A stretch of DNA of 64,000 nt from Pseudomonadota bacterium (lineage in GTDB: Bacteria > Myxococcota_A > Polyangia > GCA-2747355), in the NCBI GenBank assembly GCA_016702545.1, contig JADJDT010000043.1, positions 62,001 through 126,000 on the forward strand. Direction: 5' to 3'. Every line of letters begins with the position of its first letter. Within the stretch, counting starts at the first letter, position 1. Both the position numbers and the translations under genes were made by a program. Shown here one piece after another: positions 25,637 through 34,521 of this stretch. The notes beneath the pieces were generated by a model that saw only the letters and a program-made list of their open reading frames with translations, was not told the DNA's origin and did not search any database.

Positions 25637-25722
25637 GGTGAGAGCGCGGACAGCGCGGGTCTGGGAGACGAGCCCGGCCGTCCGTAGCGCGGCCGCGAGG
25701 GGCCTGCTCAGCGAGGGCTGGC

Positions 25723-26229
25723 TCAGCCCAGCCGGCCGCAGCGCAGCTCCTGGTGGCCCTTGAGCGTCCGCACCATCGCGGCGCTGACCTGGGTGTCGGA
25801 GACCTGCGCGTGCGTGAAGATGTTCTTGAACTCGCGCTGCAGCGTCGGGCCGACGGCCTGCGTGTTGCTGCAGCCGGCGACCGTCGCCAGGCTGGTGACC
25901 GTCTCACCGCCGCCACGGGCGATGTCCTTGGCCAGGGTCTCGCGATTGGTCTCGATGAAGGCCTTGGCGCTGCTCGTGCCGCTGCCGAGATCGATGCAGT
26001 TGCTGGTACCACTGGTGATGCCGAAGGTCTGGATACCCGTGCCGTTGGTGGTGGCGGCGAAGATCTGCACGATCCCCTTGGCGTCGTGGAAGATGATCGA
26101 GCCCAAGCCACAGCCGGCCGTGCCGTAGAGCGCGGCCTGGGCCACTCCGACCCCGAGGCCCAGTGTGGCGGTGAGCGTGGCGGTGAGGGTTGCGGTTTGC
26201 ACGAGTCTGCGAAGCGCGGTGGTCTTCAT
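25723..26229 (-). CDS. DUF3015 family exported protein
   Basis: 168 residues from the ATG at 26229 with SD AAGGAGAG. A signal peptide ends at VAQA (about residue 33). The mature part starts with YGTAGCGLGSIIFHDAKG and contains ATTNGTGIQTFGITSGTSNC, the signature of DUF3015. Three cysteines in the conserved core suggest a disulfide. Function unknown; probably periplasmic partner of the DUF4105 protein encoded next on the same strand. Confidence 0.88.
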   Translation of the reverse strand: MKTTALRRLVQTATLTATLTATLGLGVGVAQAALYGTAGCGLGSIIFHDAKGIVQIFAATTNGTGIQTFGITSGTSNCIDLGSGTSSAKAFIETNRETLAKDIARGGGETVTSLATVAGCSNTQAVGPTLQREFKNIFTHAQVSDTQVSAAMVRTLKGHQELRCGRLG

Positions 26230-26452
26230 CGAATCTCTCCTTGTCGGCGGCGGCACGGGCGCCGCGTGAAGAGCGCCGCTCCCAGCCGGCCCAATGCCGG
26301 CCGCGGACGGCGCCCCCTCCCCGATCGCTGGATCAGCCCCTCGATCAGCGCAGCCAGTCAGCTCCGAGGCGAGGGCGCAGCCTAGCTGCGCGCCAGCTGC
26401 GGTGTCAAACGAGGTCCAGCCCCGAACGCAGCCGGGGCCGAGCCGACCGCGC

Positions 26453-27079
26453 TCAGGGCCAGCCCGTGCTGCGGCGCAGCGCCGCGTCGATGCGCCGGCG
26501 GACGGACCAAGGGAAGGGCGGGCGGTCGGCGAGCGCCAGGGCGCAGCTACCCTTGATCGCGTTGAGGAGCAGCAGCGGCATCCGGTCGGCGGTCAAGAGC
26601 GGCGCCTCGCGGACCGCGACCCGCGCGCGCAGCGCGGCCTCGCTGGTCGAGATCACGCGCGGTCGGTCGGCGGGCACGCAGACGATGCTCTGGCCGTCCC
26701 AGCCGACGACGGCGCCGCTGCAGGCCTCCCAGATCTCGTGCCCGTCGCTCGAGGTCAGCAGCGTGATGGCGTCGCGGGCGCGAAGAGCGTCGTAGGCACA
26801 GGGCGGCCAGGGCTTCGCCAGCGGCCCTGGGCGATCGGCGACCGGCGAGGGGGCGAAGCGCACCGCCATTCCGTCACGGACGCGGCTCCCCGGGCGCGGC
26901 TCGGCGCGCAGCGCGAGCGGGTCCTCGCTCAGCCAGACGACCCAGCAGCCCGGTCGCGCGCGGCGGGCGAAGGCCATCAGCGCCGCGCGCGCGGCGCCCT
27001 CGTCGGCGCCCAGGCGCCGCCGGTGCTCGGCGGCGAGCACGATGCCGCGCGGGGTCAGTCTCAGGCGTGTGTAGCGCAT
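26453..27079 (-). CDS. pabC: Aminotransferase class IV-like (aminodeoxychorismate lyase candidate)
   Basis: 208 residues, shorter than most PabC proteins (about 270). A lysine in PLAKPWPPCAYDAL followed by SSDGHEIWEACSGAVVG fits the PLP-lysine region and the downstream glutamate-containing segment of fold-type IV enzymes, where an Asn is usual at the SGAVVG position. The start overlaps the pabB stop by 19 bp. In context it should release 4-aminobenzoate and pyruvate from aminodeoxychorismate. The divergence and short length make activity less certain than for pabB. Confidence 0.68.
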   Translation of the reverse strand: MRYTRLRLTPRGIVLAAEHRRRLGADEGAARAALMAFARRARPGCWVVWLSEDPLALRAEPRPGSRVRDGMAVRFAPSPVADRPGPLAKPWPPCAYDALRARDAITLLTSSDGHEIWEACSGAVVGWDGQSIVCVPADRPRVISTSEAALRARVAVREAPLLTADRMPLLLLNAIKGSCALALADRPPFPWSVRRRIDAALRRSTGWP

Positions 27080-28083
27080 CGCAGGGCTCCCAGCTTGACT
27101 TCCAGCTCCTCGCGCTCGCGCTCGGCGTCGGAGTCGAAGACCACGCCGCTGCCGACGCCGTAGCGCCAGCCCCTGCCCTGCCGGACCGCGGTGCGGATCA
27201 GCAGACTGAAGACGGATCGGTCCCCACGCCAGAGCCCCAGCGCGCCGCAGTAGGGCCCACGCGGCTGCTGCTCGAGCTCGGCGATCAGCGCCAGGGCGGC
27301 GCGCTTGGGAGCCCCGGTGACGGACCCGCCTGGATGCAGCGCGGACAGCAGCTCGAGCGGGCCGATGCCCGGTTCGAGCTCGCCCACGATGTCACTCACC
27401 GTCTGTAGCGCGTAGGGCAGCGCCACCGTCCGCCGCGCACAGGTCACCTGCACCGTGCGCGGCCGGCAGAGCGGCGTCAGGTCGTTGCGCAGCAGGTCCG
27501 TGATCATCGCCAGCTCGGCGCGGTCCTTGGCGCTGGCGGTGAGTGCTCCGCCGGCGCCGCGGCGCGCCGTGCCCTTCATCGGCTCGGCGTGCACCTGGCG
27601 CCCGGTCTGCTCGAAGAAGAGCTCGGGCGAGGCTGAGACCAGCTCCTCGCCGGACGGCAGCCGGAGCCAGGCGGCAAAGCGCGGCATCCCCCCCGCGCAA
27701 AGGGTCGCCAGCAGCTCCGCTCCGCTGGTCGCCGCGAGCTCGGCGCTGCGGCAATAGCAGACCTGATAGACGTCACCGGCGGCGATCGCCGAGCGGATCC
27801 GCGTGATCCCCGCGGCGTGGTCCCGATCGTCGAGCGTGATCGCGAGCGGGCGCGGCGGCACGTCCCACTGCAGGTCGAGGACCCGAGTCCTCCCGATGGC
27901 CCAACGCTGCGCGTCCGCCCCGGGGACCTCGAAGGGGGCGAAGATCAGCAGGGGCTCTCGCTCGCGGCCTGCCGCGCCGACCTCGGCTGGGCAGAGCTGC
28001 TCGAGCAGCAGGCAGTGACCGCTGCCGAAGCCGGGTCCGAGCAGCGCGAACGACGCGCGGTGCTCGAGCTGCGACAACCTCAT
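27061..28083 (-). CDS. pabB: Aminodeoxychorismate synthase component I
   Basis: 340 residues from the ATG at 28083, overlapping the pabA stop as ATGA. The chorismate-binding domain has GDVYQVCYC, SPELFF, EPMKGTARRG, RAELAMITDLLRNDLTPLC, GSVTGAPKR and YCGALG, which are conserved in PabB/TrpE; the KGT(A/S)RRG motif favours PabB. It forms 4-amino-4-deoxychorismate from chorismate with PabA ammonia for folate. The short N-terminus is usual for stand-alone PabB. Confidence 0.92.
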   Translation of the reverse strand: MRLSQLEHRASFALLGPGFGSGHCLLLEQLCPAEVGAAGREREPLLIFAPFEVPGADAQRWAIGRTRVLDLQWDVPPRPLAITLDDRDHAAGITRIRSAIAAGDVYQVCYCRSAELAATSGAELLATLCAGGMPRFAAWLRLPSGEELVSASPELFFEQTGRQVHAEPMKGTARRGAGGALTASAKDRAELAMITDLLRNDLTPLCRPRTVQVTCARRTVALPYALQTVSDIVGELEPGIGPLELLSALHPGGSVTGAPKRAALALIAELEQQPRGPYCGALGLWRGDRSVFSLLIRTAVRQGRGWRYGVGSGVVFDSDAEREREELEVKLGALRCATHA

Positions 28084-28655
28084 CGCTGGGCCTCCAGCGC
28101 GCCGCGAAAGAAGTCGGCGACGATCGCGCGGCCGGTCGGGCTGGCATAGGAGTCGGGGTGAAACTGCAGCCCAGCGATCGGTAGCCGGTCGTGCTCGAGG
28201 GCCATGATCACGCCGTCGGCGCTCGTGGCCACCGCGCGCAAGGGCGGGACGAGGGCCGTCAAGGCCAGGGAGTGGTAGCGCATCGCCTCGTGCACCCCGG
28301 CGCAGCCGGGGAAGCGTCGCGACGGGCCGAAGGTGATGGGGCAGGCCTGGCCATGGCACGGGTGGACCCGCACCAGCTCGGCGCCGAAGGCCAGGCCGAT
28401 CGCCTGATGACCCAGACAGACGCCGAGCAGGGGCAGGCCGCGCCGCGCCGCTGCCCTGACGATGCCGACGATGCCCGCACGCTGCGGGTCCTTGGGTCCG
28501 GGACCGATCACGACCGCGTCATAACCGTCCAGCGCCGTGATCTCACCGGCCACGTCGAGGCCGCGCCGGATCTGGATCTCGCCGCGGGCGAAGGGCAGCA
28601 GATCGATCAGGTTCCAGGAGAACGAATCGTCATTCTCGACGAAGAGTACCCGCAT
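28080..28655 (-). CDS. pabA: Aminodeoxychorismate synthase component II, glutamine amidotransferase
   Basis: 191 residues from the ATG at 28655 (an ATG at 28667 adds four). Class I glutamine amidotransferase: VENDDSFSWNL, VIGPGPKDP, nucleophile Cys in GVCLGHQAIG and His in LQFHPDSYAS. The acidic member of the triad is normally Glu (HPES); here it is Asp (HPDS), an unusual conservative change. It supplies ammonia to PabB. It is the first gene of the pabA-pabB-pabC operon. Confidence 0.9.
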   Translation of the reverse strand: MRVLFVENDDSFSWNLIDLLPFARGEIQIRRGLDVAGEITALDGYDAVVIGPGPKDPQRAGIVGIVRAAARRGLPLLGVCLGHQAIGLAFGAELVRVHPCHGQACPITFGPSRRFPGCAGVHEAMRYHSLALTALVPPLRAVATSADGVIMALEHDRLPIAGLQFHPDSYASPTGRAIVADFFRGALEAQR

Positions 28656-28691
28656 CGGCGTGTCCACGGGTGGTTGTGCAACGGCCCACCC

Positions 28692-29336
28692 TCAGGCCTC
28701 GCTTGCCCGCTTACCACGCGGGCTCACGCGGCGCCGCGGAGTGGGGGCCTGTTTGGCCCGCGCCGTGGGGTGGGTCTCGGCGCTGACGGCCGTGCGCTTG
28801 GGGGTGCTGCGGCGTCGGCCACCCTGCGGGGCCGCAGCGGGGCGGCGCTCCTGGGCGGTGACGATGTAGCGCTTGGCGACCAACAGCGTGTGGTCGCCCT
28901 GCAGCAGCGCCAGGAACGATTCGGCGCTGGCGAGCGTATCGAGCACCCGCTCGCCGCCCGGCGGCGGCCAGCGCCGCAGCAGACCCTCCACCACGGCTTG
29001 CGCGGGCTCCAGGCCACCCGCGAGGGTGATCGTCACGGGCGTCTCCACCGCACCGGCCAGGTCGCTGACGCCGCCCTCGCGTGGATCCGTTACGCGGGCC
29101 CAGATCACGCGGTCGCGCTGGACCAGCAGCGTGCCCTCGGCCGTGCTGCAGGGCAGAAACGATTCGGGGAGCTGCAGCAGGTCGAGCAGCGTCTCGCGGC
29201 CGCCGCGCTCACTCAGCAGCGGCAGCACGAAGACCTCGCACCTCAACTGGCGCCCACCCTCGAGCAGCAGATCGACGGGGAGACGCTGTTTGGCGATCGA
29301 GAGACCACCGCGGACGAAGACCTCGGGTGGATACAT
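28692..29336 (-). CDS. Hypothetical protein with basic C-terminal tail
   Basis: 214 residues from the ATG at 29336 with AGGAAAGG upstream. Two similar halves of alternating strands (residues 8-75 and 78-160: VLPLLSERGG, RDRVIWARVT, TPVTITLAGG, KRYIVTAQER) suggest a duplicated beta domain. The last 50 residues are strongly basic and Pro/Arg/Thr-rich (TPRRRVSPRGKRA), probably disordered and possibly nucleic-acid- or membrane-associating. No family is recognised. It lies 36 bp upstream of pabA on the same strand and 26 bp after the DUF523 gene. Confidence 0.65.
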   Translation of the reverse strand: MYPPEVFVRGGLSIAKQRLPVDLLLEGGRQLRCEVFVLPLLSERGGRETLLDLLQLPESFLPCSTAEGTLLVQRDRVIWARVTDPREGGVSDLAGAVETPVTITLAGGLEPAQAVVEGLLRRWPPPGGERVLDTLASAESFLALLQGDHTLLVAKRYIVTAQERRPAAAPQGGRRRSTPKRTAVSAETHPTARAKQAPTPRRRVSPRGKRASEA

Positions 29337-29362
29337 GGCACTCTGCCTTTCCTGAGCGGCGC

Positions 29363-30388
29363 TCAAACGTGGTTGCGCAGCATCAGCTCCTGGGGATGCG
29401 GGTCGAGATAGGTCTGCTGCGCCAGGTAGCTCAGCCCATGCCGCCGCACATGGTGGCGGATCAGCGTCAGCGGCACGATCAGCGGCACCCACTGGCGATG
29501 GTAGCTCTCGATCAGCTCCTGCAGCTCGCGGCGTTCGGCCTCGTCGAGCACCTCGCGCAGGTGCCCGGCGACGTGCTGCAGCACGTTGGTCTGCTTGCGC
29601 GTGGTGGCGATGCGGGCCAGGCCGCCGAGGAAGAGGCGGCGGTACTGCTCGACCAGCAGCGCGCGGTCCGTCTGCTTGGCCGCCGCGACCAAGCGGCCGA
29701 GCGCCTCGTAGCTCGGCCGGTCGTGGGCCAGCAGCAGCAGCTTCTCGCGGCTGTGGAAGGCCACCAGCTCACCGCGGGTCCAGCGGGCGCGGAACAGCCG
29801 GCGCAGCCGACGGTAGGCGAAGATGCGCTCGATGAAGTTCTCGCGCAGCCGCGGATCGTTGAGGCGTCCGTCCTCCTCGACCGGCAGCTCGGGCAGGGCC
29901 TCGAGCAAGACCTGCGCGAACAGCCCCCGACCGTTGCGCTGTGGCATGCCGCCCGCCCCGTAGATGCGGACGCGCTCCATGCCGCAGCTGGGCGAGCCCT
30001 TCTGCAGGATGTAGCCGCAGAGCTCGGCCGCGCCCAGCTCCAGCGCCTTGGCGCGGGCGAAGGCCACCATCGCCGCCGTGTGGTCGCTGCCGCTGCGTGG
30101 CGCGACGAGCCGCAGGGTCTCGGGGCCGCCGGTCTGCTCGAGCCGTAGCGTTTCGCGCGGCACGCCGAGACCGATCTCGACCTCGGGACACACCGGCACG
30201 AAGCGGACGTAGGCGCCGAGCGTGTCGCGCAGGAAACGGTCGAGCTTGTGACCACCGTTGTAGCGCACCTCCTGGCCAAGAATGCAGGCGGAGATGCCGA
30301 TCTGGATCTCGTCGGTCTCGTCGGTCGTGGCCGTGGTGGCGGCGGCGGCGTCGTCGGCGACGGTTGTCAGTGCCATGGGGGGCATCAT
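29363..30388 (-). CDS. DUF523-DUF1722 (YbgA-type) fusion protein
   Basis: 341 residues; ATG codons at 30388 and 30376 are both possible. The N-terminal half is DUF523: IGISACILGQEVRYNGGHK, CPEVEIGLGVPRE, LQKGSPSCG; its conserved cysteines suggest a metal or cluster site. The C-terminal half is DUF1722/YbgA with FHSREKLLLLAHD. Fused DUF523-DUF1722 proteins are widespread in proteobacteria, often near photolyase; here a photolyase lies 16 kb away. The biochemical role is not established. The poly-Ala/Thr/Asp stretch at residues 10-27 is low complexity. Confidence 0.85.
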   Translation of the reverse strand: MMPPMALTTVADDAAAATTATTDETDEIQIGISACILGQEVRYNGGHKLDRFLRDTLGAYVRFVPVCPEVEIGLGVPRETLRLEQTGGPETLRLVAPRSGSDHTAAMVAFARAKALELGAAELCGYILQKGSPSCGMERVRIYGAGGMPQRNGRGLFAQVLLEALPELPVEEDGRLNDPRLRENFIERIFAYRRLRRLFRARWTRGELVAFHSREKLLLLAHDRPSYEALGRLVAAAKQTDRALLVEQYRRLFLGGLARIATTRKQTNVLQHVAGHLREVLDEAERRELQELIESYHRQWVPLIVPLTLIRHHVRRHGLSYLAQQTYLDPHPQELMLRNHV

Positions 30389-30462
30389 ACACCGAAGGCA
30401 CGCCGTCGGCGTCGGCGTCGGCGCCGCGGCCGCGGCGCCGACGCACTGCGCTGTACGGAGCG

Positions 30463-32430
30463 TCAGATCTCGTAGGCCTGCTGCTCGCGAGGCAGCTCGA
30501 AGAAGAAGGTCGTGCCCTGGCCGGGCGCGCTCTCGACGCCGATCCGTCCACCGTGCTGCTCGACGATGGCGCGGGCGATCGCCAGGCCCAGTCCGGTGCC
30601 GCCCTGGCGCCGGGCAGCGGAGCCGTCGAGCTGCTGGAACTTGCGGAACAGCAGCCCCTGTTGGTCGGCGCTGATCCCGGCGCCTTGGTCGGTGACGCTG
30701 AGGCGCAGTCGGTGGTGGTCCAGCGGGCGTGCCGCGATGGTAATCGTGGTGCCACGCGGCGAGAACTTGATCGCATTGCCGAGCAGGTTGGTCAGCACCT
30801 GGATCAGCCGGTCGCTGTCGGCGGTCAGCTCGAGCTCGCCATCGATGGCGCCGGTGTCGATCGCGATCTCCGCCTCGTGGGCCAAAGGTGCCAGCGGGCC
30901 CACCGTTCGCGCCACGAGCTGCGCCACCGTTACCGGACGCGCATCGAGCCGGACCTTGCCCGCCTCCAGCTTCTCCAGGTCGAGGATGTCATTGATCAGT
31001 CGCACCAGCCGTTCTGTGTTCTGGCGCGCCAGCGTCGTCAACTCGCGAGCCTTGGGCGGCAGCGGGCCGACGACCCCGCCTTCGAGCAGACCGAGCGCCC
31101 CGCGAATCGCCGTCAGCGGGGTGCGCAGCTCGTGGCTGACGACGGCGACGAACTCGCCCTTCAGGCGCTCGACCTCTTTGCGCGCCGTGATGTCGCTGGC
31201 CATGCTGCAGACGGCGTAGGGCTGACCTTCGGCGTCCTTGAGCGCGAACTTGAGCACGAGAAAGACGGCGGCGTCGTCGCCGCACGCATAGACCTCGTCG
31301 ACGCTGAGCGGCGCGCCTCCCTCGAGCACCGCGCGGTCGTGAACCGCCAGCGCGCTGGCGATCTCGGGCGCGAAGAACGCGTCGTCGGTCTTGCCGACCA
31401 CGTCGCCGGGTGGCAGGCCGATCAGGTCCGCATAGCGTTGATTGAGCAGCAGGTAGCGGCCAGCGCGGTCCTTGAGGCTGATCGCGGCGGTCGAGTTCTC
31501 GAGGATTGCCTGCAGCCGCTGCTCGCTTTCGCGCAGCGCCGTGTGCTGGCTGTTGATCGCGCCGAAGAGCCGCGTCAGCCGGCGCGCCATCGCGTTGAGC
31601 CGCTGGGCCAGGGCACCGAACTCGTCGCGCGTGTTGAGCCTGGCGCGGGCGCCGAGGTCGCCCTGCCCGAGCGCGGCCGCGCACTCGACCAGCAACTGCA
31701 TGCGTCGCGCGAGGACACGCGCCACGAGCAGGGAGATCAGCAGGGCCAGCACGGCGCCGACGGCGTGGAGCGCGAGGGTCAGCCAGCGATCGAAGCGCTG
31801 GTGCCGCTGCGCGCTCTCGCGGAGCAAGCGGCTCCCTTCGGCTTCTCGCGCCCCGAGCGCGGTGGTGAACTCGGTCATCTCCGCCAGGACCGGGCGTAGT
31901 TGGTGCTCGGTCAGGGTCGTCGCGCCGAGCCGATCGCCGCGGTCGAGCAGGGCGAGCGCCGCACTGGCGATGGCCGTGTAGCGCTCGTGCTGGAGGGCGA
32001 GCTCCTGCGCGGGTCGGGCGCCGCCTCCGATCGGGCCGTGGGCGAGGGCGACCTCGATCGCCCCGGGAGCGCGGCGCAGACGGCGAAGGAGCAGGCGCAC
32101 CGCCGCCCGGCGCTCCTCCTCCCTTCGATTGAGTGCCTCAGCCGCTTGCGACGCGGTGCGGGGATCGGAGAGCTGAAGCAGCCGGCTCAGCGCCAGGTAG
32201 TGGCGCAGGTGCGAGGCCGAAACCTCGCTGATCGCGCGGTCGTCCCGCCGGTGGCTGCGACTCAGGCGCTCGAACAGCGCCTCGGTGCGCTGTGCCGCGC
32301 GCAGGCTGGTCAGGGAACCGAGCGTGCTCAGGGCGACGACCACGGTCATCGGAACGGTCAGTTTCCAGAACAGCGGTGGGTCGAGCGCGAGCCGGCGAAA
32401 GGCCGCGAGCCGCAGCATCCAGCGACGCAT
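30463..32430 (-). CDS. Membrane sensor histidine kinase (HAMP-PAS-HisKA-HATPase)
   Basis: 655 residues from the ATG at 32430. Helix 1 at about 22-42, an exported helical sensor segment to about 230, helix 2 (LTLALHAVGAVLALLISLLV), HAMP, then PAS with ENSTAAISLKDRAGRYL, the phosphoacceptor SHELRTPLTAIRG, N box LGNAIKFSPRG, G1 DQGAGIS and G2 GGTGLGLAIA. All catalytic motifs are intact. No receiver domain or adjacent cognate regulator is coded; the nearby HD-GYP response regulator at 34.5 kb is a candidate partner (inference). It is divergent from the CarH-like gene across 267 bp. Confidence 0.93.
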   Translation of the reverse strand: MRRWMLRLAAFRRLALDPPLFWKLTVPMTVVVALSTLGSLTSLRAAQRTEALFERLSRSHRRDDRAISEVSASHLRHYLALSRLLQLSDPRTASQAAEALNRREEERRAAVRLLLRRLRRAPGAIEVALAHGPIGGGARPAQELALQHERYTAIASAALALLDRGDRLGATTLTEHQLRPVLAEMTEFTTALGAREAEGSRLLRESAQRHQRFDRWLTLALHAVGAVLALLISLLVARVLARRMQLLVECAAALGQGDLGARARLNTRDEFGALAQRLNAMARRLTRLFGAINSQHTALRESEQRLQAILENSTAAISLKDRAGRYLLLNQRYADLIGLPPGDVVGKTDDAFFAPEIASALAVHDRAVLEGGAPLSVDEVYACGDDAAVFLVLKFALKDAEGQPYAVCSMASDITARKEVERLKGEFVAVVSHELRTPLTAIRGALGLLEGGVVGPLPPKARELTTLARQNTERLVRLINDILDLEKLEAGKVRLDARPVTVAQLVARTVGPLAPLAHEAEIAIDTGAIDGELELTADSDRLIQVLTNLLGNAIKFSPRGTTITIAARPLDHHRLRLSVTDQGAGISADQQGLLFRKFQQLDGSAARRQGGTGLGLAIARAIVEQHGGRIGVESAPGQGTTFFFELPREQQAYEI

Positions 32431-32576
32431 GTCAATCACACCAGTGCGAGTGGGTTGGGCGGAGCATAGCGCCGATGCCGGCTCTACAGAAGCGCGCCCC
32501 GGCGGCAGACGCGCCCCGAGGCAGGTCTGGTCGCTGAGCGCGGGGCCCCAGGCCGCGGCGGGGGGGCTGAGCGGCC

Positions 32577-32594
32577 TTGCACAAACATGGTACA
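32577..32594 (+). promoter_or_regulatory. Candidate CarH-type autoregulatory site
   Basis: CACA at 32580-32583 and TACA at 32591-32594 are direct repeats 11 bp apart, the spacing and core of CarH operators and of the repeats upstream of crtE. TTGCAC (32577-32582) could be an overlapping -35. The site lies about 105 bp before the regulator's GTG and 150 bp before the divergent kinase gene. Confidence 0.45.
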
Positions 32595-32697
32595 AGGATC
32601 CATCCGGCTACGGGTGGGCTGTGGGGGCGGAGGGGACCCTCCTCCCCCAGGGAACGATCAAAGCTCCGGCGTGGGCAGAGGACGAACGGAAGCTACG

Positions 32698-33648
32698 GTG
32701 AGCGAGATCCAGGGGCGCTATCGGATCCGTGCCGTCGCCGAGCTTACGGGCGTGGCGGTGGGGACGTTGCGCGCCTGGGAGCGACGCTACGGTATTCCTG
32801 CGCCGGCGCGCAGCGACTCGGCCTATCGTCTCTACGGCGAGCACGACGTCGCGCTGATTCGGCGCCTGCGGGAGCTCTGCGCCCGGGGCTTGGCACCCGC
32901 CGAGGCCGCGCAGCTGTTGCGAGCAGAGGGTGGGCGCAGCGAAGGGGACACCGCCGCCTCGGGGTCGCGGCCGCAGGAGCAGCGCTTTGCTGGCTTGTGC
33001 GACGAGGTGCTGCAGGCGGTCGCGGCGCTCGATCCAGCGCGCGTCGAGGCCGCCCTGCGTCGCGGGCTGGTGCTCGGCTCGGCCCACGAGGTCTTCGCTG
33101 GTCTGGTGTCGCCGGTGCTGGGGGCCGTGGGCGAGCAGTGGGAGCGCGGCCAACTCGAGATCGCCCACGAGCACATGGTCAGCACCTTGCTCGAGGGCCT
33201 GACGCACGAGCTGCTCCGCAGCGTTCAGCCGCGCGCTCCGGCGCCGCGGGCGCTGTTGGCCTGCTGGCGCCACGAGACGCACGTCTTGCCGCTGATGGGT
33301 GTGGCGCTAAGGCTGGCCGAGCGAGGCTGGCGCTCGGTGGTGCTCGGGGCGAGGACCCCGCCGAGCGCGGTGGCGGCGGCCGTCGAGGGGCTCCGACCGG
33401 CCCTGGTCGGGCTGTCCTTGACCGTCGATGCTGCGCCAGGGGAGCTGGCGGTCGACCTGGCGGCCTACGCGCGTGCTTGCGGTCCGACGCCGTGGCTGGT
33501 GGGGGGGCTGACGGCCGAGCGCCATCGCGCCGCGGTCGAGTCCCGGGGGGGGTGCGTCGTCGCCTCCGCCGCCGATCTGGACCGAGCGCTGGGCGCCCTG
33601 CGCCCACCTGCGGCGCGCGCGGGGCGGGCGCGCCGGTCGACCCGTTGA
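32698..33648 (+). CDS. carH: MerR-family, B12-binding light-responsive regulator (CarH/LitR type)
   Basis: 316 residues from a GTG at 32698. Residues 6-75 are a MerR winged helix (YRIRAVAELTGVAVGTLRAW, ERRYGIP). Residues about 95-170 are the helical cap with the Wx9EH motif: W148, E158, H159 in EQWERGQLEIAHEH. A Rossmann B12-binding domain follows, with ExH at 193-195 (RHETHVLPLMG) in place of the usual ExHxxG, LGARTPPSAV and SLTVDA. In CarH, adenosylcobalamin drives DNA-binding tetramers that fall apart in light (established knowledge). H195 lies 36 residues after H159, almost the spacing of the axial His in Thermus CarH. Likely target: the crtD-crtE promoter. Confidence 0.85.
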   Translation: MSEIQGRYRIRAVAELTGVAVGTLRAWERRYGIPAPARSDSAYRLYGEHDVALIRRLRELCARGLAPAEAAQLLRAEGGRSEGDTAASGSRPQEQRFAGLCDEVLQAVAALDPARVEAALRRGLVLGSAHEVFAGLVSPVLGAVGEQWERGQLEIAHEHMVSTLLEGLTHELLRSVQPRAPAPRALLACWRHETHVLPLMGVALRLAERGWRSVVLGARTPPSAVAAAVEGLRPALVGLSLTVDAAPGELAVDLAAYARACGPTPWLVGGLTAERHRAAVESRGGCVVASAADLDRALGALRPPAARAGRARRSTR

Positions 33649-33674
33649 TAGGGCGCGCTGCAGCCGGGGATGGA

Positions 33675-34481
33675 TTGTGCCGGCGGCGAGCGCTGGGTTG
33701 GGCGCTAGCAGCGCTTGCCGTGGGTCTCTCGGCCACCTCGCCGCGCAGCGCGTGGGCGCAGGCCGCTTCGCCCGCGTCGCCTTCGCGCGGCGAGGCGGCT
33801 TCGACCGACGACGCCCCGGCGACGCCAGGGCGGGTGCTGTGGGCGGGACACCAATGCGTGATGGGCCGACGCTGGGTGCCGATTCTCGGCCAGCTGGCCA
33901 CCCGAACCGACAGCTATGTCCTGGCCCAGGTCGTACGCCAGCGCGGCGCGTTGGTGCTGGAGCAGCGGACCTGCCGGATGGACTTTGCGCCGGTGGCCGG
34001 CGCCCGCTTCGCCTTCGATCGCCGCGCGCTGCCCAACCTGCCGGTGGCGCGGCTGACCTTCTCTCAGGGCGCGGCGGGCCTCTGGCGGGCCGCGCCCTGG
34101 ATCGTGGCCTGGGACGCCGCCGCCGACCCGGAGGCGGATGGGCAGCCCGGCGCACGCATCGACGTCACGGCGCCCCTGTGCGCGGGTGCGCTCCAGGTCG
34201 CCAGTCGTGCCGTCTCGGTGGCGCAGGGCCGACGGCTCGCGAGCGGGGGTCTGGTCGGGCAGATCGCCGTGACGGTGACGCAGCGGATCCTCGGCGCCAG
34301 CGGGCTCTGCCTGCGGGCGGTCGCGCACGACTCGCGCGAGCAGCTGAGCGGCTTCTTCGCCTATGCGCCGGTCGCGGCCACGGCGACCTGCGCCGGCCTC
34401 CTCGCGCAGGCTTGGCCGGTGCGCGCGCCGGAGACCGCCGACCAGCTGCGGCGACTGGCGCCCGGCGAAGGACCGCGCTGA
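33675..34481 (+). CDS. Exported hypothetical protein
   Basis: 268 residues if the start is the TTG at 33675 (GGGGA 5 bp upstream); a TTG at 33645 would overlap the regulator stop as TTGA and add ten residues. Either way a Sec signal follows (RRRALGWALAALAVGLSATS, cleaved after AWAQA). The mature protein has four or more cysteines (HQCVMG, QRTCRMD, APLCAG, GLCLRA) and a predicted beta-rich fold; no family is recognised. Probably co-transcribed with the CarH-like regulator. Convergent with the HD-GYP gene. Confidence 0.62.
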   Translation: MCRRRALGWALAALAVGLSATSPRSAWAQAASPASPSRGEAASTDDAPATPGRVLWAGHQCVMGRRWVPILGQLATRTDSYVLAQVVRQRGALVLEQRTCRMDFAPVAGARFAFDRRALPNLPVARLTFSQGAAGLWRAAPWIVAWDAAADPEADGQPGARIDVTAPLCAGALQVASRAVSVAQGRRLASGGLVGQIAVTVTQRILGASGLCLRAVAHDSREQLSGFFAYAPVAATATCAGLLAQAWPVRAPETADQLRRLAPGEGPR

Positions 34482-34521
34482 TCGCGATGCTGCTGAGCGG
34501 GGGAGGCGGGGGGGCGGCGCG

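Noticed and set aside
30400..30445. GGCGTC/GGCGCC-rich stretch as a regulatory array
   Set aside because: Simple low-complexity GC sequence with no consistent unit or flanking signal.
33670..33700. ATG at 33670 as the start of the exported hypothetical protein
   Set aside because: It is out of frame with the signal peptide and following domain; in-frame TTG codons are the only candidates.
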